DNA of 64,000 bases from an uncultured Alteromonas sp. (GCF_913058315.1 NZ_CAJXQY010000010.1:1-64000), one strand, 5' to 3'; shown: positions 38,913 through 46,471, numbered from the stretch's first letter. Notes: generated from the sequence alone by a model not told the origin. A program made the numbers and translations.

Positions 38913-40139
38913 ATGCGTATTTCCACCAATCAACTTTATGATCAGAATATCCGCGCGATTATGGATAATCAGTCAGGGCTGGCTGACACCCAGCAGCAGT
39001 TGAGTACCGGTAAGAAAATTAACCGGCCGTCGGATGATCCGGTGGGCACTGCCAAAGTCCTGCGCATGACCGAAGAACTGGCCAGCTTAAAGCAATATCA
39101 ACGTAATAATGACCTGGTAACCGGTTCGTTGGAGCAACAGGAAACCATTCTGCGTAACATTACCGATTCAGTTAACCGCGCAAGGGTGCTCACTATTCAG
39201 GCCGGTGACGGATTGTTATCTGATGCCGATCGTAAAGCGCTGGCGTCAGAGATAGGCCAGATCAAAGACGAAGTATTCGATCTGATGAACTCGCAAAATG
39301 CTGAGGGTGACTACTACTTTTCGGGTTATCAGTCTGAATCTCAACCTTTCGTTTTGAATGCGGGCGGTCCTGGCAACGCGTATACCTATCAGGGCGATAG
39401 CGGTAGCAACGAAGTACAGCTTTCTAATAGTGTCAAGGTGAGAAGCAGCGCATCAGGGCAATCGCTATTCGAAGATGTACCGGCGCGGCGCAACTTCACC
39501 ATCACCAATAATTCCGGGATTACTGTGGATGAAGCGGTGGTGGCCGGGCAGGGCGATTTTGATACTTTCTATAAGAATAACTACGATCCGCTCACCGCTG
39601 CCAATAATAATTATCGCATTACCATCACTGCACCTAACCAGGTAGAGATCCAGAATCTCGGTACTGGTAACGTAGTCGCAACTAAAGATTTCACCTCAGG
39701 TGAGCCATTCAATTTCGCCGGTATTGATTTTAACCTGCAGGGCGGAACCGGTAATACTCTGGATTTTCAGTTAGATGCGCCGCAAAAGAAAAATATTGCC
39801 ACCACGCTGCATGACTTACAGCAGGCGCTGAATAACGATGAGTTGAGTGATGCCGCCTACCGTGAAGCGTTAAGTGATGCCTTGGTGGGCATTGACAACG
39901 GCCTGGAAAAAATAGCCTTTGAAACCTCGTCCATTGGTGCTCGGTTGAATGTGGCTCAATCGGTTTATGAAACCAACCTGGATTTGGAAGTGTCGACCAA
40001 AGAGGCTCGTAGCGCTATTCAGGACGTAGATTATGCCGAAGCCTCAGCCGAATTTGCTAAGCAGGAGGCGGCACTAACCGCAGCGCTGACCACCTTTCCA
40101 CGAATTTCCAATTTGTCGCTGTTTAATTATATTTCATAG
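38913..40139 (+). CDS. flgL: FlgL, hook-filament junction protein 3
   Basis: FlgL (HAP3) links FlgK to the flagellin filament. The 408-residue product has MRISTNQLYDQNIRAIMDNQSGLADTQQQLSTGKKINRPSDDPVGTAKVLRM at the N-terminus in the flagellin-like pattern, NSQNAEGDYYFSGYQSESQPF, and a C-terminal helix (NVAQSVYETNLDLEVSTKEARSAIQDVDYAEASAEFAKQEAALTAA). Its last 13 bases overlap the convergent beta-propeller gene. Confidence 0.96.
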   Translation: MRISTNQLYDQNIRAIMDNQSGLADTQQQLSTGKKINRPSDDPVGTAKVLRMTEELASLKQYQRNNDLVTGSLEQQETILRNITDSVNRARVLTIQAGDGLLSDADRKALASEIGQIKDEVFDLMNSQNAEGDYYFSGYQSESQPFVLNAGGPGNAYTYQGDSGSNEVQLSNSVKVRSSASGQSLFEDVPARRNFTITNNSGITVDEAVVAGQGDFDTFYKNNYDPLTAANNNYRITITAPNQVEIQNLGTGNVVATKDFTSGEPFNFAGIDFNLQGGTGNTLDFQLDAPQKKNIATTLHDLQQALNNDELSDAAYREALSDALVGIDNGLEKIAFETSSIGARLNVAQSVYETNLDLEVSTKEARSAIQDVDYAEASAEFAKQEAALTAALTTFPRISNLSLFNYIS

Positions 40140-41056
40140 TTAAGCCGGGCAAGATACATTCTGCTTTGATTGTCGAGATGGCTGGAGTAGTAGGCAATAT
40201 ACAGTTTGTCACCCTGGCGAATCATGCCGGGGTAACTGTTATCGCCGCCACTGGGCAATGTCAGTAGCTTAACCAGTTCGCCATTGTGAATATTCAGTGA
40301 CCAAAGCTGTGTCACCAGGTTTCGTCCGTTAAAATGACGCCCGCATACTAAAGCCATATCATTATCAACCGGTAATAATACCGGCGCGCCAATGTAATCG
40401 CCGAGATCCTGCCATTGCCACTGAGTATAAGGCGGCTTGCTCCGGCCCAGCTGTGCCGTGAAGCTGTCGGCATCGCGCCGGGCCACTGCAATAAGTTCAC
40501 CTTGCTGAGTAAAATAACAATCAGTTTCGTTGGGATAGCCCAATTGATGGTGAGTTTTTGACAAACAGGCGCTAACCACCTTGTGCATCTTGCCGCGCAA
40601 ACTGCCAGCATACAAATCCAGTTGTTCTGACGGGCGGTGATAAGCCAGCCCCCAGTGGCGCCCCTGGTAAGTAGTAGCGCGCCACAACCACCAGTTATCC
40701 GGCCCCGGATCGTGACGTGACGACCAACTGAGCCCGTCACCGCTAAACCAGGTGTAAGTTTTCGCCGCGCCCAGGCTGGTCAGCCAGCGCTGATGGGCGA
40801 GAAGATAAAGGCGGTCGTTGTCGATACAAAAATGTGGATCGCGTAGATCGCCCTCCGGACTTGTCAGACATTGAAAGCGTACCGGTTGGCCAAGGTCGTT
40901 AATTTCGGCCACCACAATAATGCCGTTATTACTCATGTGATGGGTGCCCTGGCGATAACACACCAGTAGTCGGTCGTTAAATAAAACGATATCCCCAAAG
41001 GCATTATGCGCAGCGCCCCGGCATACCCGGGTCAGGCGATTTAATTGTACTTTCAT
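40127..41056 (-). CDS. Cytoplasmic sialidase/glycosidase-like beta-propeller protein
   Basis: The 309-residue product has no signal peptide or membrane segment. It is built of about five repeats of a beta-propeller blade, each with hydrophobic strands and a turn of the kind NDRLLVCYRQG, NDRLYLLAHQRW, QGELIAVARRDADS, NDMALVCGRHFNG and GDKLYIAYYSSH. The last is preceded by SYPGMIRQ, which resembles the YPG element of BNR/sialidase-type propellers. I cannot name a substrate. It points the opposite way between flgL and flagellin 1, upstream of a nonulosonic-acid operon. A link to glycan processing is inference. Confidence 0.75.
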   Translation of the reverse strand: MKVQLNRLTRVCRGAAHNAFGDIVLFNDRLLVCYRQGTHHMSNNGIIVVAEINDLGQPVRFQCLTSPEGDLRDPHFCIDNDRLYLLAHQRWLTSLGAAKTYTWFSGDGLSWSSRHDPGPDNWWLWRATTYQGRHWGLAYHRPSEQLDLYAGSLRGKMHKVVSACLSKTHHQLGYPNETDCYFTQQGELIAVARRDADSFTAQLGRSKPPYTQWQWQDLGDYIGAPVLLPVDNDMALVCGRHFNGRNLVTQLWSLNIHNGELVKLLTLPSGGDNSYPGMIRQGDKLYIAYYSSHLDNQSRMYLARLNYEI

Positions 41057-41154
41057 AATAAAGTTTACACCGTGAATTCTTTATCCTGGCAGTACGTTAC
41101 CACGTTCTGCCTGGCAACTTTTTGCCGTCCCTGAAAAAAATAGTGAATTTTTAT

Positions 41155-41181
41155 TAAAGGGAATTTTGCATGGGTCGATAA
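41155..41181 (+). promoter_or_regulatory. Sigma-28 promoter of flagellin 1
   Basis: TAAA (41155-41158) and GTCGATAA (41174-41181) are 15 bases apart, one mismatch from TAAA-N15-GCCGATAA. The transcript would have a leader of about 115 bases. Confidence 0.8.
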
Positions 41182-41250
41182 AGATGATGAGAGAGCCAGT
41201 TCATCAATTACCCCTCAAGGTGTTGGTGACTACTATTTAAATTGAAAAAC

Positions 41251-41279
41251 ACCGGGTCACCCGGTAGCCAGCTCTGGCT
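41251..41279 (+). other. Two adjacent inverted repeats in the flagellin 1 leader
   Basis: ACCGGGTCACCCGGT (41251-41265) is a perfect palindrome with a one-base centre, and it directly abuts AGCCAGCTCTGGCT (41266-41279), a six-base stem with a two-base centre. They lie between the sigma-28 site and the Shine-Dalgarno (GGAGAG) and may fold in RNA or bind a dimeric regulator. Confidence 0.55.
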
Positions 41280-41304
41280 GGATTGAGAGTGTAGGAGAGA
41301 CTTT

Positions 41305-42129
41305 ATGTCTATGTTCGTCAATACCAATGTGTCTGCATTAAACGCGCAACGCCAGTTGTTCGATGTATCTAATGCTTTAAGCACTTCATTTGAGCGTCTT
41401 TCATCAGGTTTCCGTATCAACGGAGCTGCTGACGATGCTGCAGGTTTGCAAATTACCGATCGTATGACTTCTCAGATCCAAGGTCTGAACCAGGCTGTAC
41501 GTAATGCTAATGATGCAATTTCACTCACCCAAACCGCAGAAGGCGCGCTGAACGAGACCACTACGGCTCTGCAACGTATTCGCCAACTGGCAGTGCAGTC
41601 TCAAAACGGTATCAACAGCTCTGCTGACCGTGTTGCCCTGCAAAAAGAAGTGTCGGCACTGAAAACCGAAATTTCACGTATCTCTACTGATTCACAGTTT
41701 AACGGCCTTGATCTGTTAACCGGTACTTACTCTGCTAAGTTCCTGGTGGGCGCCAATGGCGGTCAGACTATCTCAGTCAACCTGTCTCGCGCTGGTGGCT
41801 TCGGAGCCTCAGGCCTGAGCGTTGGCTCACTGTCTGTTGCTACGGCTTCAAATGCCTCTGCAGCACTGGCTTCAGTAGATGCCGCAATATCCTCAATCGG
41901 TGGTGTGCGTGCCGACCTTGGTGCACTGCAAAACCGTTTCCAATCGACTATTCGTAACCTGAGTAATATCTCAGAAAACGTATCTGCAGCCCGTTCACGA
42001 ATCAAAGACACTGATTTCGCGGAAGAGACTGCAGCACTAACGCGTAACCAGATTATCCAGCAGGCGAGTACCACTGTTTTGTCTCAGGCAAATCAGCGTC
42101 CGCAGGCTGCACTACAGCTATTAGGATAA
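41305..42129 (+). CDS. Flagellin 1
   Basis: A filament subunit of 274 residues. It has the conserved N-terminal D0/D1 helices ([34 protein letters not shown]) and C-terminal D1/D0 helices ([45 protein letters not shown], ending [10 protein letters not shown]). The short central region (about 170-200) is rich in Ser, Ala and Gly with no large D2/D3 domain. Ser/Thr residues there are plausible glycosylation sites for the downstream pse/maf products (inference). It pairs by sequence with flagellin 4 ([34 protein letters not shown]). Confidence 0.97.
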   Translation: MSMFVNTNVSALNAQRQLFDVSNALSTSFERLSSGFRINGAADDAAGLQITDRMTSQIQGLNQAVRNANDAISLTQTAEGALNETTTALQRIRQLAVQSQNGINSSADRVALQKEVSALKTEISRISTDSQFNGLDLLTGTYSAKFLVGANGGQTISVNLSRAGGFGASGLSVGSLSVATASNASAALASVDAAISSIGGVRADLGALQNRFQSTIRNLSNISENVSAARSRIKDTDFAEETAALTRNQIIQQASTTVLSQANQRPQAALQLLG

Positions 42130-42307
42130 TCCGTTATGACACCCAAGTCAGGGAATGGGGCCAGGAGGTAGTGAACCAGGTATCCGCCTGACACCGGGAG
42201 TTAGCTCACTCTCAATTAAAAATGAGCATTAGCCGGACGAAAGTCCGGCGCTTTAACGGCTGTAACTTATTGATTTTTAAGCTCAATAAAATTTAGTAAA
42301 AAAAGGC

Positions 42308-42335
42308 TAAAGGATTTCTCCTGCCCGCACGATAA
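42308..42335 (+). promoter_or_regulatory. Sigma-28-like promoter of flagellin 2
   Basis: TAAA (42308-42311) and CACGATAA (42328-42335) resemble the sigma-28 elements but with 16 rather than 15 bases between them and a weaker -10. It would start the transcript just before the first leader hairpin. Confidence 0.6.
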
Positions 42336-42345
42336 CTATTACAAA

Positions 42346-42451
42346 GGCACTGCGAATAACAAAAATAAATACGCAAAAGTGCCAGGCTGATCGCCCCAAT
42401 AATAACAATATGATCGGCCAGACCAGGTTAACAAAAACAATAAAAACCTGG
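42346..42451 (+). other. Three back-to-back hairpins in the flagellin 2 leader
   Basis: Hairpin A: GGCACT-GCG (42346-42354) with CGC (42372-42374) and AGTGCC (42378-42383). Hairpin B: GGCTGATC (42385-42392) with GATCGGCC (42412-42419). Hairpin C: CCAGGTT (42423-42429) with AACCTGG (42445-42451). Each loop is 15-19 bases and A-rich with AACAA/AATAA runs. Together they fill the leader from the predicted start to just before the TTAGGAG ribosome site. Confidence 0.6.
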
Positions 42452-42480
42452 GTAATACAAAATCGTTAGGAGATTAAAAA

Positions 42481-43311
42481 ATGAGCTTATACGTTAGCAC
42501 GAATGTGTCGTCGCTGAATGCTCAGCGGCAACTATTTACCTCAAATAACCATTTGAGTACCGCTTTTGAGCGCTTGTCTTCCGGTTTCCGGATTAACAGT
42601 GCCAAAGATGATGCCGCTGGACTACAAATTTCAGACCGTATCACATCCCAAATTATGGGCCTGGATCAGGCCGTTCGTAACGCCAATGACGGGATTTCTC
42701 TCGCTCAGGTTGCCGAAGGCGCCATGCAGGAAATCACTACCGCATTACAGCGTATCCGTGTTCTGGCTATCCAGGCACAAAATGGTATTAATACCTCCGC
42801 TGACCGTCTGGCACTGCAAAAAGAAGTGTCAGCTCTGAAAACTGAGATTTCGCGTATTGCGTCGACCTCTCAGTTCGCGGGTGGGGATATTCTTACCGGT
42901 ACGTTCTCTACTGCATTCCTGGTAGGAGCGCAGGCAGGGCAATTTATTAACTTCAATCTGTCTCGCTCCGGCGGTTATGGCTTCTCAGGCTTAACCAACG
43001 GGTATAACGCCAGTGTTTTGACGGCCGGACAGGCGTCAGCCACGTTACCTATTATCGATTCGGCCATTTCAGCCATCGATGCCAAGCGTGCAGACCTGGG
43101 TGCGATTCAAAACCGCTTCCAGTCAACTATCAGAAATTTAAGCAATATTTCGGAAAACGCTTCAGCGGCACGGTCACGTATCAGAGATACTGATTTCGCT
43201 ACTGAGACTGCCGAACTGACTCGCTGGCAGATTATCCAGCAGGCCAGTACCACGGTACTGAGCCAGGCGAATCAGCGGCCTCAGGCTGCACTACAGCTGC
43301 TGCAAGGTTAA
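42481..43311 (+). CDS. Flagellin 2
   Basis: A 276-residue filament subunit with the standard terminal helices ([14 protein letters not shown]-type; here [14 protein letters not shown], and [45 protein letters not shown]). It groups with flagellin 3 ([35 protein letters not shown]) rather than 1 and 4. Differences from flagellin 3 include AEGAMQ preceded by AQV instead of AQT, Trp in LTRWQII where the others have Asn or Phe, and an extra C-terminal QG (LQLLQG). The middle region is again short and Ser/Ala-rich. Confidence 0.96.
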   Translation: MSLYVSTNVSSLNAQRQLFTSNNHLSTAFERLSSGFRINSAKDDAAGLQISDRITSQIMGLDQAVRNANDGISLAQVAEGAMQEITTALQRIRVLAIQAQNGINTSADRLALQKEVSALKTEISRIASTSQFAGGDILTGTFSTAFLVGAQAGQFINFNLSRSGGYGFSGLTNGYNASVLTAGQASATLPIIDSAISAIDAKRADLGAIQNRFQSTIRNLSNISENASAARSRIRDTDFATETAELTRWQIIQQASTTVLSQANQRPQAALQLLQG

Positions 43312-43328
43312 TCCTATGCATAAGCTTA

Positions 43329-43436
43329 CGAATGCAAAACGCGGGGGCAGACTGCATTCGGTAATCGAATAACGATGAGTAGATAAAAAGAAAAACGGTC
43401 GAGTTGCAATATGTGGGGGCAGACTGCAATCGACCG
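43329..43436 (+). repeat. Two hairpins with different stems and a conserved GGGGGCAGAC loop
   Basis: Hairpin 1 is CGAATGCA (43329-43336) with TGCATTCG (43353-43360). Hairpin 2 is CGGTCGA-G-TTGCA (43396-43408, one bulged G) with TGCAATCGACCG (43425-43436). Both loops are 16 bases and end in GGGGGCAGAC. The outer stem bases differ but still pair in each copy. Resembles a REP-like palindrome or a repeated RNA motif. Confidence 0.65.
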
Positions 43437-43743
43437 GTGAGTAGAGTGTATTTGCAAGACAACGTGGTATTTGGTTAACGCTAAATGACAAAACCAGTGG
43501 GTTTTGTGTGTTGAGCTAAGCTGCCGACTGACAGGAATGAAGCCAGGAGGTAGTGAGAGGTATGAGGTCTGAACATCATACCTGCAGTCAGCATGAGCTT
43601 GTGCTCAATTTAGCACTGCTTAACCAGGCATACGCCAAGCAAAGCGTCAGTTTTTTATCACTGACGCCATAAACAATGCATAGGCTGTGCCAACACGTTG
43701 AAGTGATTTTTAAATCGCGTTGAAAATAATAAAAACAACAACG

Positions 43744-43763
43744 CTAACTTTAACTGTTAGGAG
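43744..43763 (+). promoter_or_regulatory. Hairpin overlapping the flagellin 3 ribosome site
   Basis: CTAAC (43744-43748) can pair with GTTAG (43756-43760), which is part of the GTTAGGAG Shine-Dalgarno of flagellin 3. The stem is short (five bases) and could mildly restrict ribosome access. Confidence 0.4.
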
Positions 43764-43769
43764 TAATCC

Positions 43770-44600
43770 ATGAGTCTATACGTTAACACCAATGTGTCCT
43801 CTCTGAACGCTCAGCGTCAGATGTTTAGCTCAAGCAACGGGCTGGATACCGCTTTTGAACGCTTGTCTTCAGGCTTTCGCATTAACTCTGCAGCCGATGA
43901 CGCAGCCGGTCTGCAAATCTCTGACCGTATGACCAGCCAGATCCAGGGTCTTGATCAGGCCGTGAGAAACGCCAATGACGGTATTTCTCTGGCCCAGACT
44001 GCTGAAGGGGCGATGCAGGAGATCACCACCGCGCTGCAGCGTATTCGGGTACTGGCAATCCAGTCCCAGAATGGTATCAACACCTCTGCAGACCGCCTCG
44101 CTCTGCAAAAAGAAGTGTCAGCGTTAAAAACTGAAATCTCACGGGTTGCGACTACCAGCCAGTTTGGTGGGGTAGATATTCTTACTGGTGGCTATTCCGC
44201 TAAGTTCCTGGTCGGCGCCAATGCCGGACAAACTATCAGCGTGAATATTTCACGAACCGGCGGCTACGGCTTCTCTGGGCTCACCAATGGTCAGAGTGAT
44301 TTGTCGATTGCCTCAGCGGCAACAGCTTCGGCGGCATTGACCACCATTGATTCTGCTATTTCTGCCATCGATGCCAAACGGGCTGATTTAGGTGCGATTC
44401 AAAACCGTTTCCAGTCAACCATCAGAAACTTAAGTAATATTTCTGAGAACGTTTCAGCGGCAAGATCGCGCATCCGGGATACAGATTTTGCCACTGAGAC
44501 GGCACAACTTACCCGCTTCCAGATCATACAGCAGGCAAGTACAACGGTACTATCCCAGGCTAATCAGCGACCGCAGGCAGCATTGTCGTTATTGGGCTAG
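43770..44600 (+). CDS. Flagellin 3
   Basis: A 276-residue filament subunit with conserved ends ([89 protein letters not shown]). The central region includes [35 protein letters not shown], rich in Ser/Thr. Closest to flagellin 2 in the window. The preceding gap lacks a recognisable sigma-28 promoter, so its expression timing may differ from the other three. Confidence 0.97.
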   Translation: MSLYVNTNVSSLNAQRQMFSSSNGLDTAFERLSSGFRINSAADDAAGLQISDRMTSQIQGLDQAVRNANDGISLAQTAEGAMQEITTALQRIRVLAIQSQNGINTSADRLALQKEVSALKTEISRVATTSQFGGVDILTGGYSAKFLVGANAGQTISVNISRTGGYGFSGLTNGQSDLSIASAATASAALTTIDSAISAIDAKRADLGAIQNRFQSTIRNLSNISENVSAARSRIRDTDFATETAQLTRFQIIQQASTTVLSQANQRPQAALSLLG

Positions 44601-44802
44601 ACTTAAAGAAATACCATAGAGGGTAGGAATTGAGAGGCCAACCCTTGCCAGGGATGGCGGCCGTAAGGCCACCAACAAGGATTAAAACGCCGACTAGCAG
44701 AATTGAGAGTGTAGAATTTAAGGTTGAGAGGCCAGTATATTTCTACTATTTCCGCCAGCCGACTGAAACTGAATTTGCTCAAACTCCTAACGTGAGCAAG
44801 TT

Positions 44803-44835
44803 GGCCGGGTCACTATTTGACTCGGCCTTTTTTAT
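44803..44835 (+). terminator. Rho-independent terminator after flagellin 3
   Basis: GGCCGGGTCA (44803-44812) pairs with TGACTCGGCC (44818-44827; one G-T mismatch) and is followed by TTTTTTATTTTTATT. Confidence 0.88.
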
Positions 44836-45320
44836 TTTTATTACCGAATCGTTTCCCGTCACTTACCCAAGTTGCTTTGCAACACTGGTGCCAGCTTTTC
44901 ACTTTTATTACTCATTCACCGTACAGCCCTTATTTTGCGGCTTTTCAGCATAGCCTTCAGTGACGCTGGCGGTGCTTACTTGTTCACATCTGACAAATTA
45001 TTGACGTGCAAAAGCGGAGAATGCTTGCCAGTTAATGCCGCTCCGAGCGGATGATTTTGCCGCCTGCTATCTTTGCCAAGGTTGCGCCGATCTTAAATCA
45101 TTACCGGCTATAGCGATTGAAGTGCGGTTTATATCTACCTTTATTTCACCCACAGACTTTTACTCACCGACGCCTTACAAAGCAACTTGGCTGCGCTTAA
45201 AAAGGCACTGGCAGCGATGTTTTAGCACGAAAGTCGTAAAAAGGTAGATGAATATATATGTTTAAAATCAGTATTTTACGATTAAATTTAAACTTATTTA
45301 ATTTTTTTTCGAAAAAAAAC

Positions 45321-45347
45321 TAAAGATTCTCAAGGTTAGGCCGATAC
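45321..45347 (+). promoter_or_regulatory. Sigma-28 promoter of flagellin 4
   Basis: TAAAG (45321-45325) and GCCGATAC (45340-45347) have the exact 15-base spacing from TAAA, the best sigma-28 match among the flagellins. The leader is about 185 bases and contains a hairpin AATTCAT/ATGAATT (45363-45379). Confidence 0.87.
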
Positions 45348-45539
45348 CTTTAGTTGAGGGGTAATTCATTTGATGAATTGCGTAGTGTCTGAGAAGCGCT
45401 ACAAAATGAGGTGGTTTAGCAATTGTTGTTGTGATGAATATCGCAACTAACGATTCAGTGCTAAATCAGGTACGAAAGATTATAGCTTAGCAGAGTCCGG
45501 GGGGATTCGGCTACAGGTATAATCCCAGGAGGTTAGATA

Positions 45540-46367
45540 ATGTCTTTATATGTAAATACAAACGTCTCGGCCCTGAATGCACAGCGTCAGCTTTTCGATG
45601 TGAGCAACAAGCTAAGCACATCATTTGAGCGTCTGTCTTCAGGTTTCAGAATCAATAGCGCATCCGATGACGCCGCCGGTCTGCAAATTTCAGATCGTAT
45701 GACGTCGCAAATCCAGGGCCTTAACCAGGCTGTGCGAAATGCAAACGATGCAATTTCACTCACGCAAACAGCGGAAGGCGCCTTATCTGAGGTAACGACC
45801 AGCTTGCAGCGTATTCGTCAGTTGGCAGTTCAGTCGCAAAACGGTATCAACAGCTCTGCTGACCGTATTGCACTGCAAAAAGAAGTGTCAGCACTGAAAA
45901 CTGAAATGTCGCGTATTGCTACTGACACCCAGTTTGGTGGTGTTGATCTTCTGGACGGTAGTTATTCCGCTAAGTTTTTGGTAGGCGCAAATGGTGGCCA
46001 GACCATCTCTGTTAATCTGTCACGTACTGGTGGCGGTTATGGTACTTCGGGTCTGTCACTGGCTAACCTGTCAGTGTCATCAGTCTCCGGTGCTTCTGCA
46101 GCCCTGACATCTATTGATTCAGCTATCTCTACCATTGGTGGTGCACGAGCTGACCTGGGTGCCTTGCAAAACCGCTTCCAGTCTACTATCCGTAACTTAA
46201 GCAGCATCTCTGAAAACGTATCTGCTGCCCGTTCTCGTATCCGTGATACAGACTTTGCGTCAGAAACGGCTGAACTGACTCGTAACCAGATCATTCAGCA
46301 GGCGTCTGTTTCGGTACTGAGTCAGGCTAACCAGCGTCCACAGACAGCGTTGTCGTTGTTAGGTTAA
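45540..46367 (+). CDS. Flagellin 4
   Basis: A 275-residue filament subunit with a strong ribosome site (CAGGAGG). N-terminal [34 protein letters not shown] and C-terminal [45 protein letters not shown] are canonical, ending RPQTALSLLG. It is most like flagellin 1. The central part (TGGGYGTSGLSLANLSVSSVSGASAALTS) is Ser-rich and a likely glycosylation region. With the best promoter and ribosome site it may be the main subunit (inference). Confidence 0.97.
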   Translation: MSLYVNTNVSALNAQRQLFDVSNKLSTSFERLSSGFRINSASDDAAGLQISDRMTSQIQGLNQAVRNANDAISLTQTAEGALSEVTTSLQRIRQLAVQSQNGINSSADRIALQKEVSALKTEMSRIATDTQFGGVDLLDGSYSAKFLVGANGGQTISVNLSRTGGGYGTSGLSLANLSVSSVSGASAALTSIDSAISTIGGARADLGALQNRFQSTIRNLSSISENVSAARSRIRDTDFASETAELTRNQIIQQASVSVLSQANQRPQTALSLLG

Positions 46368-46381
46368 TAGCTGGAAAGTTT

Positions 46382-46444
46382 ACCGGCAACGTGTTGCCGG
46401 TTAAGTCAACGGGTAAACGGGCATCTGTGTAAACAGGCCCGTTT
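46382..46444 (+). terminator. Two tandem hairpins between flagellin 4 and flaG
   Basis: ACCGGCAA/TTGCCGGT (46382-46389, 46394-46401; CGTG loop) is followed by AAACGGGC/GCCCGTTT (46415-46422, 46437-46444) with an inner CTGT/ACAG stem. The second ends in T and is followed by AATGCGTTTT. Likely a partial terminator or mRNA-end stabiliser that lowers flaG-fliD expression relative to flagellin. Confidence 0.65.
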
Positions 46445-46471
46445 AATGCGTTTTAAAACAGGGGGTTAGTT

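Larger units (their letters stand above)
42130..42480 (+). other. Intergenic region between flagellins 1 and 2
   Basis: No gene in 351 bases. It contains a 23-base element ending in AGGAGGTAGTGA (42152-42174) that recurs behind flagellin 2. A GAAA-loop hairpin of GCCGGAC/GTCCGGC (42232-42249) without a strong T run is probably the flagellin 1 mRNA end. A sigma-28-like site and three consecutive leader hairpins follow (separate entries). Confidence 0.7.
43312..43769 (+). other. Intergenic region between flagellins 2 and 3
   Basis: 458 bases without a convincing gene. It holds two hairpins with a shared loop sequence (43329-43360, 43396-43436) and an eight-base perfect hairpin ACAAAACC/GGTTTTGT (43488-43507). 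It also has the second AGGAGGTAGTGA element (43534-43556), a GCGTCAG/CTGACGC hairpin (43644-43667), and a ribosome-site hairpin before flagellin 3. No sigma-28 site was found, so the flagellin 3 promoter is unknown. Confidence 0.7.
44601..45539. other. Long non-coding gap between flagellins 3 and 4
   Basis: 939 bases with no gene I can support on either strand. In order: a small GGCC-GTAA-GGCC hairpin (44659-44670); ATTGAGAGTGTAG (44702-44714), identical to part of the flagellin 1 leader; a terminator (44803-44835); a 324-base segment bounded by the 13-base inverted repeat CCAAGTTGCTTTG (44867-44879) and CAAAGCAACTTGG (45178-45190); an A/T-rich stretch (45241-45320) that could act as an UP element; and the flagellin 4 sigma-28 promoter and leader. 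Confidence 0.7.

Noticed and set aside
41111-41126. Sigma-54-like CTGGCAACTTTTTGCC upstream of flagellin 1
   Set aside because: GG and GC are nine bases apart, not ten; this spacing is normally not tolerated, and a good sigma-28 site lies just downstream.
43232-43462. Reverse-strand reading frame of 76 codons over the hairpin repeats
   Set aside because: It overlaps the flagellin 2 end and its repeated QSAP-type segments are only the translated hairpin repeat; no ribosome site.
43625-43641. GG-N10-GC pattern (AGGCATACGCCAAGC) before flagellin 3
   Set aside because: The -12 part reads AAGC instead of TTGC and the -24 part is weak; spacing alone is not enough.
43562-43672. Short plus-strand frame starting MRSEHHTCSQ behind the AGGAGG element
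   Set aside because: About 36 codons, runs through a palindrome, and has no protein-like composition; ribosome-site spacing of about 11 bases is long.
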